From Bacillus aquiflavi (GTDB taxonomy: Bacteria > Bacillota > Bacilli > Bacillales > Cytobacillaceae), in contig NZ_CP082780.1 of assembly GCF_019915265.1 (NCBI RefSeq), forward strand, positions 248,001-312,000: a stretch of 64,000 bases of DNA, written 5' to 3'. The translations under genes and the position numbers were made by a program. Of this stretch, positions 26,228 through 34,939 are shown one piece after another. The notes under the pieces were generated by a model. It was not told where the DNA came from, searched no databases, and was given only the letters and a program-made list of their open reading frames with translations. The stretch's first letter is position 1. Every line of letters starts with the position of its first letter.

Positions 26228-26773
26228 ATGATTAAAATTACAGTTGGAACAAAGGAAAACCCAGTACGGTTCAGTTATGCGAATGTACACCAACCGGTGA
26301 GTGTTAATGGGAGCGACCTGAAGTATTCAGTAAGCATTATTATCCCAAAATCGGACAAGAAAGTGATTAAAAAGATCAAAGATGCCATTCAAAAAGCCAC
26401 TCAGGAAAACAAGGACAAATTCGGCGGTAAGGTACCATCGAACTTGAAGAACCCATTGCGCAATGGTGATACGGATCGTGAAGATGATGAAGCTTATGCA
26501 GATTCTTTCTTTATTAATGCCAACAGCAAAATCAAACCAGGCATTGTGGATGCGGACTTAAATCCAATCATGGACCAAAGTGAATTTTATTCAGGCTGTT
26601 ATGGACGAGTTAGTTTGACTTTCTACGCTTACAACGTAAATGGAAATAAAGGAATCGCTGCAGGACTCCAAAATATAATGAAAACAGATGATGGGGACCC
26701 ACTTGGCGGACGTAGCAGTGCCGAAGCTGATTTTGCTGACGACAGCGACGATGATGACGATATCTTAGGTTGA
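26228..26773 (+). CDS. Phage DUF2815 protein (ssDNA-binding-like)
   Basis: 181 residues after GAGGAGG. The family, recognised from KYSVSIIIPKSDKK, NPLRNGDTDRE and GRVSLTFYAYN, is encoded in many Firmicute prophages between DUF2800 and the phage DNA polymerase, as here. It has a predicted OB-like fold, and the tail is strongly acidic (DFADDSDDDDDILG), as in single-strand binding proteins. It probably protects ssDNA during phage replication. The gene is intact. Confidence 0.85.
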   Translation: MIKITVGTKENPVRFSYANVHQPVSVNGSDLKYSVSIIIPKSDKKVIKKIKDAIQKATQENKDKFGGKVPSNLKNPLRNGDTDREDDEAYADSFFINANSKIKPGIVDADLNPIMDQSEFYSGCYGRVSLTFYAYNVNGNKGIAAGLQNIMKTDDGDPLGGRSSAEADFADDSDDDDDILG

Positions 26774-26778
26774 TAGCT

Positions 26779-28203
26779 ATGAAGCTATTAGCTATCGATA
26801 TCGAAACTTACAGTAATATAGACCTCCTTAAATCGGGGGTCTATGCCTACAGTGAATCAGCTGATTTTGAAATTCTCCTCTTTGCCTATGCGGTTGATGA
26901 TGAAGATGTACAAATTGTTGATTTAGCTTCCGGTGAAAAAATACCCGATTACATCATCGAAGCTATGACAAACCCAAATGTCATAAAAACAGCATACAAT
27001 GCCAATTTTGAACGGACATGTTTAGCAAAGCATTTTCATACACCGATGCCGCAGGAACAGTGGAGCTGCTCTTCTGTTCACGCCCTAATGCTTGGTTTAC
27101 CTGGCCACCTGGACGGAGTAGCTAAGTGTCTGAGGTTAAATGAACAGAAAATGAAGGAAGGAAAATCACTGATTCGTTACTTTTCTGTTCCTTGTAAACC
27201 CACCAAAGTGAATGAGGGGAGAACTCGTAATCTACCTGACCATGACCCGGAAAAGTGGGGCGTCTTTAAAGACTACTGCAAACAGGATGTTGAGGTCGAA
27301 AGGCAAATCCGAAAGAAGTTAGAGTCATTCCCAATTCCCAAAGTAGAGCAGAAGCTTTGGGAGTTAGATCAGAAGATAAATGATAACGGTGTGCTCATCG
27401 ATAAAGTCTTAGTTATTAACGCTATTCTAGCAGATAAATCATTTCAAGACACTCTCTTTAATGAAGCTGTCCAATTAACGGGGCTCGACAATCCGAATAG
27501 CCCAGCTCAGTTAAAAGGATGGTTGTTGAAACAAGGAATAGAGGTGGACAGCCTTGCAAAGAAAAATGTCGAGTTACTGATGAAGAAAGTGGAAGACCCA
27601 GAAGCGAAGCGGCTGTTGGCACTAAGACAGGGAATGTCCAAAACATCAGTGAAAAAGTATGAAGCAATGGAACGCTCCATCTGTTCCGACCAAAGAATTA
27701 AAGGGTTGCTGCAATTTTATGGTGCGAATCGAACAGGCCGTTGGGCAGGTAGACTCGTTCAAATTCATAACCTGCCAAGAAACAATATGAAAGATTTACA
27801 GATTGCAAGGGATCTTTTGAAGTCAGGAAATCATGAAGCCCTAGCCCTTCTTTTCGATAATGTTCCCGACGTACTGTCCCAACTCATTCGAACTGCTTTC
27901 ATTCCATCAAAAGGGAGCCGATTTATCGTTGCGGACTTTTCAGCGATTGAAGCGAGGATCATTGCATGGCTTGCAGGGGAACGTTGGCGGATGGATGTGT
28001 TTCAATCGCATGGGAAAATTTATGAAGCCTCTGCAGCTCAAATGTTCAAAGTTCCGATTAAATCCATTGATAAAGGTAGTCCGCTCCGACAGAAAGGAAA
28101 GATTGCGGAGTTGGCTCTTGGATACGGTGGCTCGAAAGGGGCATTGACTCAGATGGGCGCATTAGAAATGGGTTTAACAGAAGATGAGCGCTTATATGTA
28201 TAG
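26779..28203 (+). pseudogene. Phage family A DNA polymerase, C-terminally truncated
   Basis: 474 residues from the ATG at 26779. The N-terminal part is a 3'-5' exonuclease (LLAIDIETYSN, NANFERTCL, YCKQDVEVE). The polymerase part has motif A (DFSAIEARIIAWLAGE, Asp386) and motif B (RQKGKIAELALGYGGSKGAL), but the frame stops at a TAG after GLTEDERLYV, before motif C (HDE) with the second catalytic aspartate. Full phage polymerases of this type are about 640-660 residues. Directly after the stop, another frame reads VHGKKVYGEYKWLETA, the tail of some other protein, so an internal deletion seems to have joined two genes. Polymerase activity should be lost; exonuclease could remain. Confidence 0.85.
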
Positions 28204-28298
28204 GTCCACGGAAAAAAGGTATACGGAGAATACAAATGGCTGGAAACCGCATGAATACTGGGTTTGTGATGTATACCTTCGTATTGGAGTGATAAAAA

Positions 28299-28577
28299 AT
28301 GAAGGAAGCTGCCATTGAAAAAAGGCTAAAGATGAAAGTGAACGAACATGGTGGGTTGGCTTTGAAGCTTATTTCTCCTGGTTTTGCAGGAGTGCCCGAC
28401 AGGTTGGTGCTTTTTAATGGTTCGAAAATCGCCTTTGTGGAATTAAAAGCACCGTCCAAAAAGCTGCAGGCCTTACAACAGAAACGGAAAAAGCAGCTAG
28501 AAGCCTTAGGTTTTAAAGTTTTTAAGATTGATAGCTATGAGGCGGTCGATCGAATGCTAGAGGAGATGATTCGATGA
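28299..28577 (+). CDS. VRR-NUC domain phage nuclease
   Basis: 92 residues with GGAGTG upstream. The VRR-NUC fold of the PD-(D/E)xK superfamily is seen from GFAGVPDRLVLFNG (catalytic Asp) and IAFVELKAPSKK (Glu-x-Lys). The protein is a small nuclease found in phage replication modules next to an SNF2 helicase, as here; its stop overlaps the start of the helicase gene (ATGA). It may process branched DNA. Length is typical and the frame intact. Confidence 0.9.
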   Translation: MKEAAIEKRLKMKVNEHGGLALKLISPGFAGVPDRLVLFNGSKIAFVELKAPSKKLQALQQKRKKQLEALGFKVFKIDSYEAVDRMLEEMIR

Positions 28578-29956
28578 ATTACCAACCGTATCATTATCAG
28601 GACTTTGCCACTCAATGGATCATCGATAAAAAGAAATCCGCCCTGTTTCTTGAAATGGGGATGGGCAAATCAGTCTCTACATTAACGGCGATTTTAGAAC
28701 TGATGTATGACTACTTTGAAGTTGCGAAAGTTCTTGTGATTGCTCCGCTTCGAGTAGCAAGTACTACATGGGAAGATGAGATTGAAAAGTGGGATCATCT
28801 CCAGGAACTTCGAATTTCAAAGGTGCTTGGTAGTGAAAAGCAACGTGTGGCGGCTTTGTACAAAAAAGCGGATATTTACATTATCAACCGCGAAAATGTC
28901 ACTTGGCTAGTTGAACGACTACATTCAAACTGGCCCTTCGATATGGTGGTGATTGATGAGTTATCCAGTTTTAAATCCTCCAAGGCTCAGCGGTTTAAGT
29001 CCTTAAAAAAGGTACGACCGTTTATCAAAAGAATCGTCGGGCTAACTGGAACCCCTGCACCGAACGGTCTGATCGATTTGTGGCCACAGATTTATTTACT
29101 AGATGGTGGAGAACGATTGGGGAAGACGGTCACCGGATATCGAGAAAAGTACTTCCTTCCGGATAAACGAAACCAAATGATGGTCTACACATGGAAGCCA
29201 AAAGAAGATGCGGAAGCTGCCATTTATGAAAACCTCTCCGATATCTGTGTAAGCATGAAAGCTAAGGATTATCTCGAGTTACCCGAACGGATCGATAATG
29301 TGATTTCAGTAGAACTGCCAAAGAGGGCAAAGGAACAGTACTACCAGTTAGAAAGGGAATTGATTTTATCCCTAGAAGAGACGGATATTTTAGCTGGGTC
29401 TGCGGCAGTGCTAGCCAACAAGCTATTGCAAATGGCTAATGGTGCGGTTTATGGCGAAGATGGAAAAGTGAAACATATTCACGATGAGAAGTTGAAATCA
29501 TTGGATGAATTGATGGAGGCAGCAAGCGGGAAGCCGGTTCTTGTTTTTTACGGCTATCAACATGATAAGGACAGGATTCTAGAACATTTGAAGAAACTAA
29601 AGCCACGACTTCTTCAATCGGATCAAGATATCAAGGACTGGAATCAGGGAAAGGTTCACGTCTTGTTAGTCCATCCTGCATCAGCGGGGCACGGGCTGAA
29701 CCTTCAAACAGGTGGAAACATTATCGTCTGGTTTGGGTTGACTTGGAGTCTTGAACTCTACCAACAAGCAAATGCAAGACTGTATCGCCAAGGACAAAAG
29801 CAAACGGTCATTGTCCATCATATCATTGCAAAAGACACGATTGATGAACGGGTGATGAAAGCCCTGGAAACTAAAGATGTGAGCCAGGCAGCATTGATTG
29901 AAGCGGTCAAAGCCAAAATGAAACAATACAAAGCGCGTTTTCCAGATGGTATGTAA
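28574..29956 (+). CDS. Phage SNF2-type DEAD/DEAH-box helicase
   Basis: 460 residues. The Walker A EMGMGKS (about residues 26-32), the Walker B-like VVIDELSSFKS, GLTGTPAPNG (motif III) and the C-terminal QQANARLYRQGQ (motif VI) are those of SNF2-related ATPases. The protein is of the short phage type and would remodel or unwind DNA in replication. It is translationally coupled to the VRR nuclease gene. No lesion is seen. Confidence 0.9.
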   Translation: MNYQPYHYQDFATQWIIDKKKSALFLEMGMGKSVSTLTAILELMYDYFEVAKVLVIAPLRVASTTWEDEIEKWDHLQELRISKVLGSEKQRVAALYKKADIYIINRENVTWLVERLHSNWPFDMVVIDELSSFKSSKAQRFKSLKKVRPFIKRIVGLTGTPAPNGLIDLWPQIYLLDGGERLGKTVTGYREKYFLPDKRNQMMVYTWKPKEDAEAAIYENLSDICVSMKAKDYLELPERIDNVISVELPKRAKEQYYQLERELILSLEETDILAGSAAVLANKLLQMANGAVYGEDGKVKHIHDEKLKSLDELMEAASGKPVLVFYGYQHDKDRILEHLKKLKPRLLQSDQDIKDWNQGKVHVLLVHPASAGHGLNLQTGGNIIVWFGLTWSLELYQQANARLYRQGQKQTVIVHHIIAKDTIDERVMKALETKDVSQAALIEAVKAKMKQYKARFPDGM

Positions 29957-29974
29957 TGATGGGAGGAGTTGCCG

Positions 29975-30406
29975 GTGAACGCAAAAGAATATTTATCCCA
30001 GGCTTTTCAGCTTGACCAAAGAATAAACAGTAAACTAGAACAGGTTTCGATGTTACGGGAACTTGCCTTAAGAACAACCTCCGTCCTTCAGGATGATAAA
30101 GTTCAAAGTACTAAGCAACAATCGCCGATGGAAAATGCCCTTGTTAATTTGTTGAGCCTTGAAGAAGAAATCAACGATGACATTGACCAGTTAGTTGATT
30201 TGAAGCGTGAATTGACAACCTTCATAGCAGAAATAGCCAATCCCTCCCATCGCATATTGCTTGAGCTTCGGTATCTAGGCGGGAGTACATGGGATGAAGT
30301 CGCTGCTATCATGGGCTATGATGTGCGATGGGTTTATCGATTGCATCGGAAAGCATTGAAGGAAATAAATGAATTATTGAAAAACAATACGGTAGGATGT
30401 ATATGA
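29975..30406 (+). CDS. Phage DUF1492-like transcription regulator
   Basis: 143 residues from the GTG at 29975, six bases after GGAGGAG; a TTG at 29969 directly touches that site. The first ~90 residues are coiled-coil helices (ALVNLLSLEEEINDDIDQLV). The end has a sigma-region-4-like helix-turn-helix (STWDEVAAIMGYDVRWVYRL). Such proteins lie at the end of early phage operons and may switch on late genes. A long hairpin follows. Confidence 0.75.
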   Translation: MNAKEYLSQAFQLDQRINSKLEQVSMLRELALRTTSVLQDDKVQSTKQQSPMENALVNLLSLEEEINDDIDQLVDLKRELTTFIAEIANPSHRILLELRYLGGSTWDEVAAIMGYDVRWVYRLHRKALKEINELLKNNTVGCI

Positions 30407-30443
30407 ACCCATGGAATTTGAGTTTGAAGATTATTTTTAAAAG

Positions 30444-30492
30444 GCACAAAAAAAGGGCACTAAGCTGTTTAATGTGGTGTCCTTTTTTGTGC
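30444..30492. terminator. Terminator between converging genes
   Basis: GCACAAAAAAAGG-CAC pairs with GTG-CCTTTTTTGTGC. It lies between the DUF1492 gene (plus) and the ApeA-like gene (minus) and can serve both. Confidence 0.7.
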
Positions 30493-30556
30493 AACAAACA
30501 GTACCCGATCGTGAAAGAAATATCAATTGAAGACAAGGTTGAAATATTGTTTTGAA

Positions 30557-31975
30557 TTATTGGCTATTTCTTCTCTTATCAGCTCTTCTAATATCGTTAC
30601 TAGTAATAATTGGTTTTATTCTTTCCCTTATTCTTTCGTGAATAAAGTCTTCTTTAAATCCTAATTCTCTAAGTAAATAGAATTCAAGTATATTGCGTAG
30701 AATATGGAAGGCGGTTATTAATTCTTCCCCTTTTAGGGCTTTATTCTCTCGTTCTTGATCATAGTGTGTATAATAATTCCTAGTTTGAGCAATTGAATTG
30801 GGGAATTCCAACAATTTGAAGTTTCCTGTGTGAAAAATGAATTTGTAATCTGCTATTAGTAGGTCGGCTAGGCGACTTTTTAGTATAACAAAATTTCTGC
30901 AACCACCTAACAATAATTCTTTATCAGTTTTCCAGAAGGCTCTAGGTCTCGCTTCTAATAATTTATCAACTCTTTTTTTAAAGTCATCTAAAGAATAAGC
31001 AATTTTTCGTGAATGGTAAGTTTCTAAAGCCTGTACCATATTTAAGAAATGCCTACTAACTGACAAATTCTGATTGTATAGACTGTCAATATAAAGTTCT
31101 ATTATAGGCTCCATTATATTCGCTATATGTTGCCATTTTGAGAAGTTTGCTTCTTTTAATTCGGTAAGACTAAAAAGGTAGTCATGTTTTATTAATCGCC
31201 TAGAACTACTTTCGATATTTACAGCATGTTTATGGGCATGAAAAACTTCTAGAGGCCGAATATGTTTCTCGCCGTTTTCGAGCTCATAATATACGTCGGG
31301 AGTCTCAACAGTCATCGATCCATAGCTTAAAGTACTGCCTATCGCTATCTCTATAAGTCTTTTCATCTGGTTAGCTATATTCATAAACCATTCAATTGTT
31401 TTTGAGGATTGAGCTTCAATTATAAGGTGCGGCTTTTGCTTTAGTGTGATTTCTTCACTCATAAGATAAAATGGGTCACTAAAAGTTAAATAATAGGAAA
31501 TATTGTAAGATTCATTTGAGTATATTTTCACTGGATCTATAATATCCAAACCTATAAGAGAACCTTCTGTTTGATGCAATTCAGGTCTTATATAATTTGA
31601 GACATCACCCCATTGAATTATTCCTGGAATGCCTATTATCATTTTGGAAAACTTTATGTCCTCTTCTTTTTCAAAGTTTACACCATTAAACATAAATTGA
31701 GCTTTGTAGCCAAATACTTCCTCAGATCCTACTCTGCTATTAGTACTTATTCTCGAACAATTAACAAGAGTAATCTCAGCGCCGTTTATCGTAGTACCAA
31801 CAATAAAGGAAATTTCAAGTGGAATTTCTAAGTAGCTCATGATAGGACCCTTATTGGGTATACGAATATATAATATTATTCCGCCTTCATCCTCATTTAA
31901 ATATAAGTCACCTGTATATTTTGCACCCTTATTATTGACTTTCCAAAAGCCCGTAGCCGATAAATTTACTTTCAT
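30557..31975 (-). CDS. ApeA-like HEPN anti-phage protein
   Basis: 472 residues from the ATG at 31975, seven bases after GGTGGTGA; upstream GTG codons in frame overlap this site. The N-terminal ~290 residues resemble the ApeA N-terminal domain, a beta-rich module (start of the form NLSATGFWKV, then GDLYLNEDEGGIILYI). The C-terminal part is helical, with the HEPN ribonuclease motif RNYYTH (Arg399, His404; R-x4-H). ApeA-type proteins stop phage spread by cutting RNA, probably tRNA, after sensing infection. The gene points against all its prophage neighbours, has its own terminator and higher AT content, typical of a moron. Confidence 0.75.
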   Translation of the reverse strand: MKVNLSATGFWKVNNKGAKYTGDLYLNEDEGGIILYIRIPNKGPIMSYLEIPLEISFIVGTTINGAEITLVNCSRISTNSRVGSEEVFGYKAQFMFNGVNFEKEEDIKFSKMIIGIPGIIQWGDVSNYIRPELHQTEGSLIGLDIIDPVKIYSNESYNISYYLTFSDPFYLMSEEITLKQKPHLIIEAQSSKTIEWFMNIANQMKRLIEIAIGSTLSYGSMTVETPDVYYELENGEKHIRPLEVFHAHKHAVNIESSSRRLIKHDYLFSLTELKEANFSKWQHIANIMEPIIELYIDSLYNQNLSVSRHFLNMVQALETYHSRKIAYSLDDFKKRVDKLLEARPRAFWKTDKELLLGGCRNFVILKSRLADLLIADYKFIFHTGNFKLLEFPNSIAQTRNYYTHYDQERENKALKGEELITAFHILRNILEFYLLRELGFKEDFIHERIRERIKPIITSNDIRRADKRRNSQ

Positions 31976-32373
31976 TTTTTTCACCACCACAATTAGCGTT
32001 GATTACCTTAATAAAGCTATTTCAGCATGCTTGTATATAAGAGTTGGCTCCTGTGTAGAAATAACGCATAATGAATTTTCTTCTTAAAAAGATTGTAACA
32101 CACATCAATTTAAACAGTTCCGTAAAATAAATATGAAAAAAACTGTTGCATCCCTGATGATTGGTTTAATTCTTTTTTTCTTCAACTGTTCTAGATTTTA
32201 CATATACGGCATGCCTATAAATTCTTTCAACCCAGCCATCGCTTATTGAGGTGGTGGCTGGTGAATGACTAATGGCAATTTCAATATTTTTTAATAAAAC
32301 ACGCCATGAAAAGCCATGTTAAGCCACCCTATCCCTGTGATAGAGTGTAAGGTGTATAAATAGCATAGATACG
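31976..32373. other. Intergenic region with a hairpin, no gene
   Basis: About 400 bases that hold the promoter side of the ApeA-like gene. A hairpin (CCAGCCA at 32232 with TGGCTGG at 32255) lies inside; nothing else is recognised. Confidence 0.5.
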
Positions 32374-32406
32374 GCCCTTGAAGGATAATCCTTCGGGGCT
32401 TTTTTA
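32374..32406 (+). terminator. Terminator upstream of the HNH gene
   Basis: GCCC-TGAAGGA pairs with TCCTTC-GGGC around a three-base loop and is followed by six T: a perfect intrinsic terminator placed before the late genes, so the HNH gene begins a new or controlled transcript. Confidence 0.8.
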
Positions 32407-32429
32407 ATAGAGTAATGGAGTTGAAAACA

Positions 32430-32783
32430 ATGCCGAAGGAACCAAGGAAGCCATGCAAACACAACGGCTGCCCTTTGTTGACCGATGATAAGTACTGCGA
32501 GTTTCATGCAAAGCTTCATGTAAATGATAGGCCTAATGCAAGCGAGCGTGGTTATGATAACCGTTGGAGGAAGGCAAGAAAAAGATTCTTGAATTTAAAT
32601 CCCCTTTGCAAACAATGTCAGCAGAAAGGAACGCTTACCCAAGCTACTGTGGTAGACCACATCAAACCGCACCGAGGGGACCAGAGTTTATTTTGGGATC
32701 AAAGCAATTGGCAACCTTTGTGTAAAAGATGCCATGACCGAAAGACAATAACAGAAGATCGGTATCCCGTCTACACCTTTTGA
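32430..32783 (+). CDS. Phage HNH endonuclease (packaging associated)
   Basis: 117 residues from the ATG at 32430 with GGAG nine bases upstream; an in-frame ATG lies at 32415. The N-terminus has a zinc-binding group (CKHNGCPLLTDDKYCEFH). The HNH core is ATVVDHIKPHRGDQSLFWD, WQPLCKRCHDRKT. HNH proteins beside terminase genes help cut DNA at cos ends in HK97-type phages. TerS and TerL here lie 5 kb further on, with accessory genes between. The gene is intact. Confidence 0.88.
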   Translation: MPKEPRKPCKHNGCPLLTDDKYCEFHAKLHVNDRPNASERGYDNRWRKARKRFLNLNPLCKQCQQKGTLTQATVVDHIKPHRGDQSLFWDQSNWQPLCKRCHDRKTITEDRYPVYTF

Positions 32784-32880
32784 TGCCGACCCCCTAGGGG
32801 GGATTGAATCCCTACAGCCAATTCCCTAACGACCGACGCCCCCCATCACGTGAATTTTCGCGGAATTAAACAAGGGGGAT
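32784..32880. other. GC-rich conserved-looking stretch, candidate cos site
   Basis: Directly after the HNH stop, a non-coding, GC-rich stretch contains the palindrome CCCCCTAGGGGG and further C and G runs (GCCCCCCATCACGTG), in sharp contrast to the AT-rich surroundings. Its position next to the HNH gene suggests the packaging cut site. Function is inferred from position and composition only. Confidence 0.4.
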
Positions 32881-33043
32881 ATCAATAGATAGCAGGAAGA
32901 AGTGGGAAAAGCCAATAGGCGCAAGGGCTTCGACCGTTTACGAATTTGCGGTGAGGTTAAATAGGGATATGAATATAAATCAGCTTATTCATTGTCAGCA
33001 TAAGGTTTGCGCCACTTTTATGGAGAATTAATAAATGTACACT

Positions 33044-33092
33044 AAACGCCAATAGTCACCTGGAAATCGGCTGATTAAGGCGTTTTTTTATT
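33044..33092 (+). terminator. Putative terminator with long loop
   Basis: AAACGCC pairs with GGCGTTT, followed by T-run; the 28-base loop can fold further (AATCG/GATT). Confidence 0.5.
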
Positions 33093-33132
33093 GCCGATTT
33101 TAAAACGGTTAACGCAGAAAGGGGTGTGAGGG

Positions 33133-33570
33133 ATGAATGAGGTAGAAAAACAGACGATTTATGATCTCCGGCTTAAAGGAGTTGGATATAAAGCTATTGC
33201 AGCAATTCTTGGGAAGTCTCGGGATAGCATCCGAGGGTTTTGTAAAAGGAATGGACTTGCGGGTGATTCCAGAGTTGTCGCTTTAAACGTGAAAGAGCAA
33301 ATGAACAATCATCTACTCTGCACTTGCTGCGGTAGCCCAATCAATCAAAAAAGTCGTGGAAGAACCCGGAAATTTTGCACCGATGAATGCCGGCGTAAAT
33401 GGTGGAAGGAAAATCCACAGGCGCGCAATAAAAATGACGCAGCCATTTACCATTACACTTGCCCGCAATGTGAGAATGATTTTAGTTGCTACGGAAACAA
33501 AAAGCGAAAGTTCTGCAGCCATGATTGCTATATCAAATCTAGATTTTGGAGTGATGAAGATGGAATATAA
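33133..33570 (+). CDS. Phage helix-turn-helix / zinc-ribbon protein
   Basis: 145 residues after AAAGGGGTGTGAGGG. An N-terminal helix-turn-helix (YDLRLKGVGYKAIAAILGKS, RDSIRGFCKRNGL) is followed by two zinc-ribbon-like groups: CTCCGSPINQ with CTDEC, and CPQCENDF with CSHDC. This looks like a phage DNA-binding regulator or a sigma-like protein seen before DNA methylase genes. It overlaps the start of the methyltransferase gene by 11 bases, so the two are likely coupled. Confidence 0.75.
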   Translation: MNEVEKQTIYDLRLKGVGYKAIAAILGKSRDSIRGFCKRNGLAGDSRVVALNVKEQMNNHLLCTCCGSPINQKSRGRTRKFCTDECRRKWWKENPQARNKNDAAIYHYTCPQCENDFSCYGNKKRKFCSHDCYIKSRFWSDEDGI

Positions 33571-34816
33571 AAAGGTAGCGATCGATGATTTAATTCCTGC
33601 CAGTTACAACCCAAGGAAAAAACTGAAGCCTGGAGACAGTGAATTTGAAAAAATAAAAAATAGCATTAGTGAATTTGGTTATGTAGATCCCGTTATCGTC
33701 AATGGAGATTTGACGGTAATTGGTGGGCATCAGCGGATTACCGTTTTAAAGGCATTAGGCTATACCGAAATCGATTGTGTAATTATTGAGATAGACAAGA
33801 CAAAAGAAAAAGCCCTTAATATTGCCTTGAATAAAATAAGCGGTGAATGGAATAACGAACTATTGGCTGACTTGATTGCCGATTTACAGTCGGTAGATTA
33901 CGATATCGGTTTTACCGGTTTTGATCCGCCGGAAATTGATGAGCTATTTAACGAAATGCATGATAAAGATGTCAAAGAAGATGACTTTGATGTTGATAAG
34001 GAGTTGGCAGAGCCTTCGATTACCCAAAAAGGCGATTTGTGGCTACTTGGACGACACCGATTAATATGCGGGGATAGTACGGACCCAGAGATTTATCAAG
34101 TTTTAATGAATGGGCAGAAAGCGAATCTTATCGTTACGGACCCGCCCTACAATGTAAATTATTCTTCACAAGCTGGAAGCATTAAAAACGATAACATGAA
34201 AGACCAAGAGTTTTATAACTTTTTATTTCAAGCTTTCACCAATATGGCCGCTCATGTTGAAAGGGATGCATCCATCTATGTTTTCCATGCTGACACAGAA
34301 GGCTACAACTTCAGAAAAGCATTCAAAGATGCTGGCTTTTATTTATCTGGTGTTTGTATCTGGGCTAAGCAAAGCCTAGTCCTAGGAAGAAGCCCTTACC
34401 AGTGGAAGCACGAGCCGATTCTATTTGGTTGGTTAAAAGGTGGAAAGCATAACTGGTATTCTGATCGTAAGCAAAGTACCATTTGGAATTTTGATAGACC
34501 TTCAAAGAGCGGGCTCCATCCAACAATGAAACCGGTCAGCCTATGTGCTTACCCTATTCAGAATAGCAGCATGAGCAATTGTATTGTACTGGACCCGTTT
34601 GGAGGGAGTGGTTCCACCCTCATTGCATGCGAACAAACGAACCGTATTTGCCACACAAGTGAGCTTGATGAAAAATATGCAGATGTGATTGTGAAAAGAT
34701 ATATTGAACAAGTTGGGAGTGATGAAAACGTGTTGTTATGCCGTGACGGAGAATCGATTGCATTTTACGATGTTCCAAAGCCTGAAGTTGAATTGGACGA
34801 AGAATTGCTAGTGTGA
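33560..34816 (+). CDS. Phage DNA methyltransferase with ParB-like N-terminus
   Basis: 418 residues from the ATG at 33560, eight bases after GGAG; the frame stays open upstream but that part overlaps the previous gene. Residues 1-100 are a ParB/sulfiredoxin-like nuclease domain (VIVNGDLTVIGGHQRITVLK). The methyltransferase has DPPY (194-197, in VTDPPYNVNY) before the SAM motif DPFGGSGSTL (from 345), the beta-class order of N6-adenine or N4-cytosine enzymes. No restriction partner is nearby, so it probably protects phage DNA from host restriction. The gene is intact. Confidence 0.88.
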   Translation: MEYKKVAIDDLIPASYNPRKKLKPGDSEFEKIKNSISEFGYVDPVIVNGDLTVIGGHQRITVLKALGYTEIDCVIIEIDKTKEKALNIALNKISGEWNNELLADLIADLQSVDYDIGFTGFDPPEIDELFNEMHDKDVKEDDFDVDKELAEPSITQKGDLWLLGRHRLICGDSTDPEIYQVLMNGQKANLIVTDPPYNVNYSSQAGSIKNDNMKDQEFYNFLFQAFTNMAAHVERDASIYVFHADTEGYNFRKAFKDAGFYLSGVCIWAKQSLVLGRSPYQWKHEPILFGWLKGGKHNWYSDRKQSTIWNFDRPSKSGLHPTMKPVSLCAYPIQNSSMSNCIVLDPFGGSGSTLIACEQTNRICHTSELDEKYADVIVKRYIEQVGSDENVLLCRDGESIAFYDVPKPEVELDEELLV

Positions 34817-34887
34817 GTTATCTCGCCTTGAGGGCTCTATTTTCATTCAAAACAACTATGATATTGTCCAGGATTCACTTGCTATCA

Positions 34888-34928
34888 CCCGTGTTTTGAG
34901 GGATATATGTACTACACCAAAACACAGG
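34888..34928 (+). promoter_or_regulatory. Leader hairpin touching the ribosome binding site (copy 1)
   Basis: CCCGTGTTTTG pairs with CAAAACAC-GG; the last bases are part of the AGGAGGT ribosome binding site of the next gene. A related hairpin stands before the gene at 35955. It could control translation. Confidence 0.5.
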
Positions 34929-34939
34929 AGGTAATGTAA

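Noticed and set aside
33356-33559. N-terminal extension of the methyltransferase
   Set aside because: It lies wholly within the zinc-ribbon gene in another frame; the GGAG before 33560 and the ParB-like start MEYKKVAIDDL decide the start.
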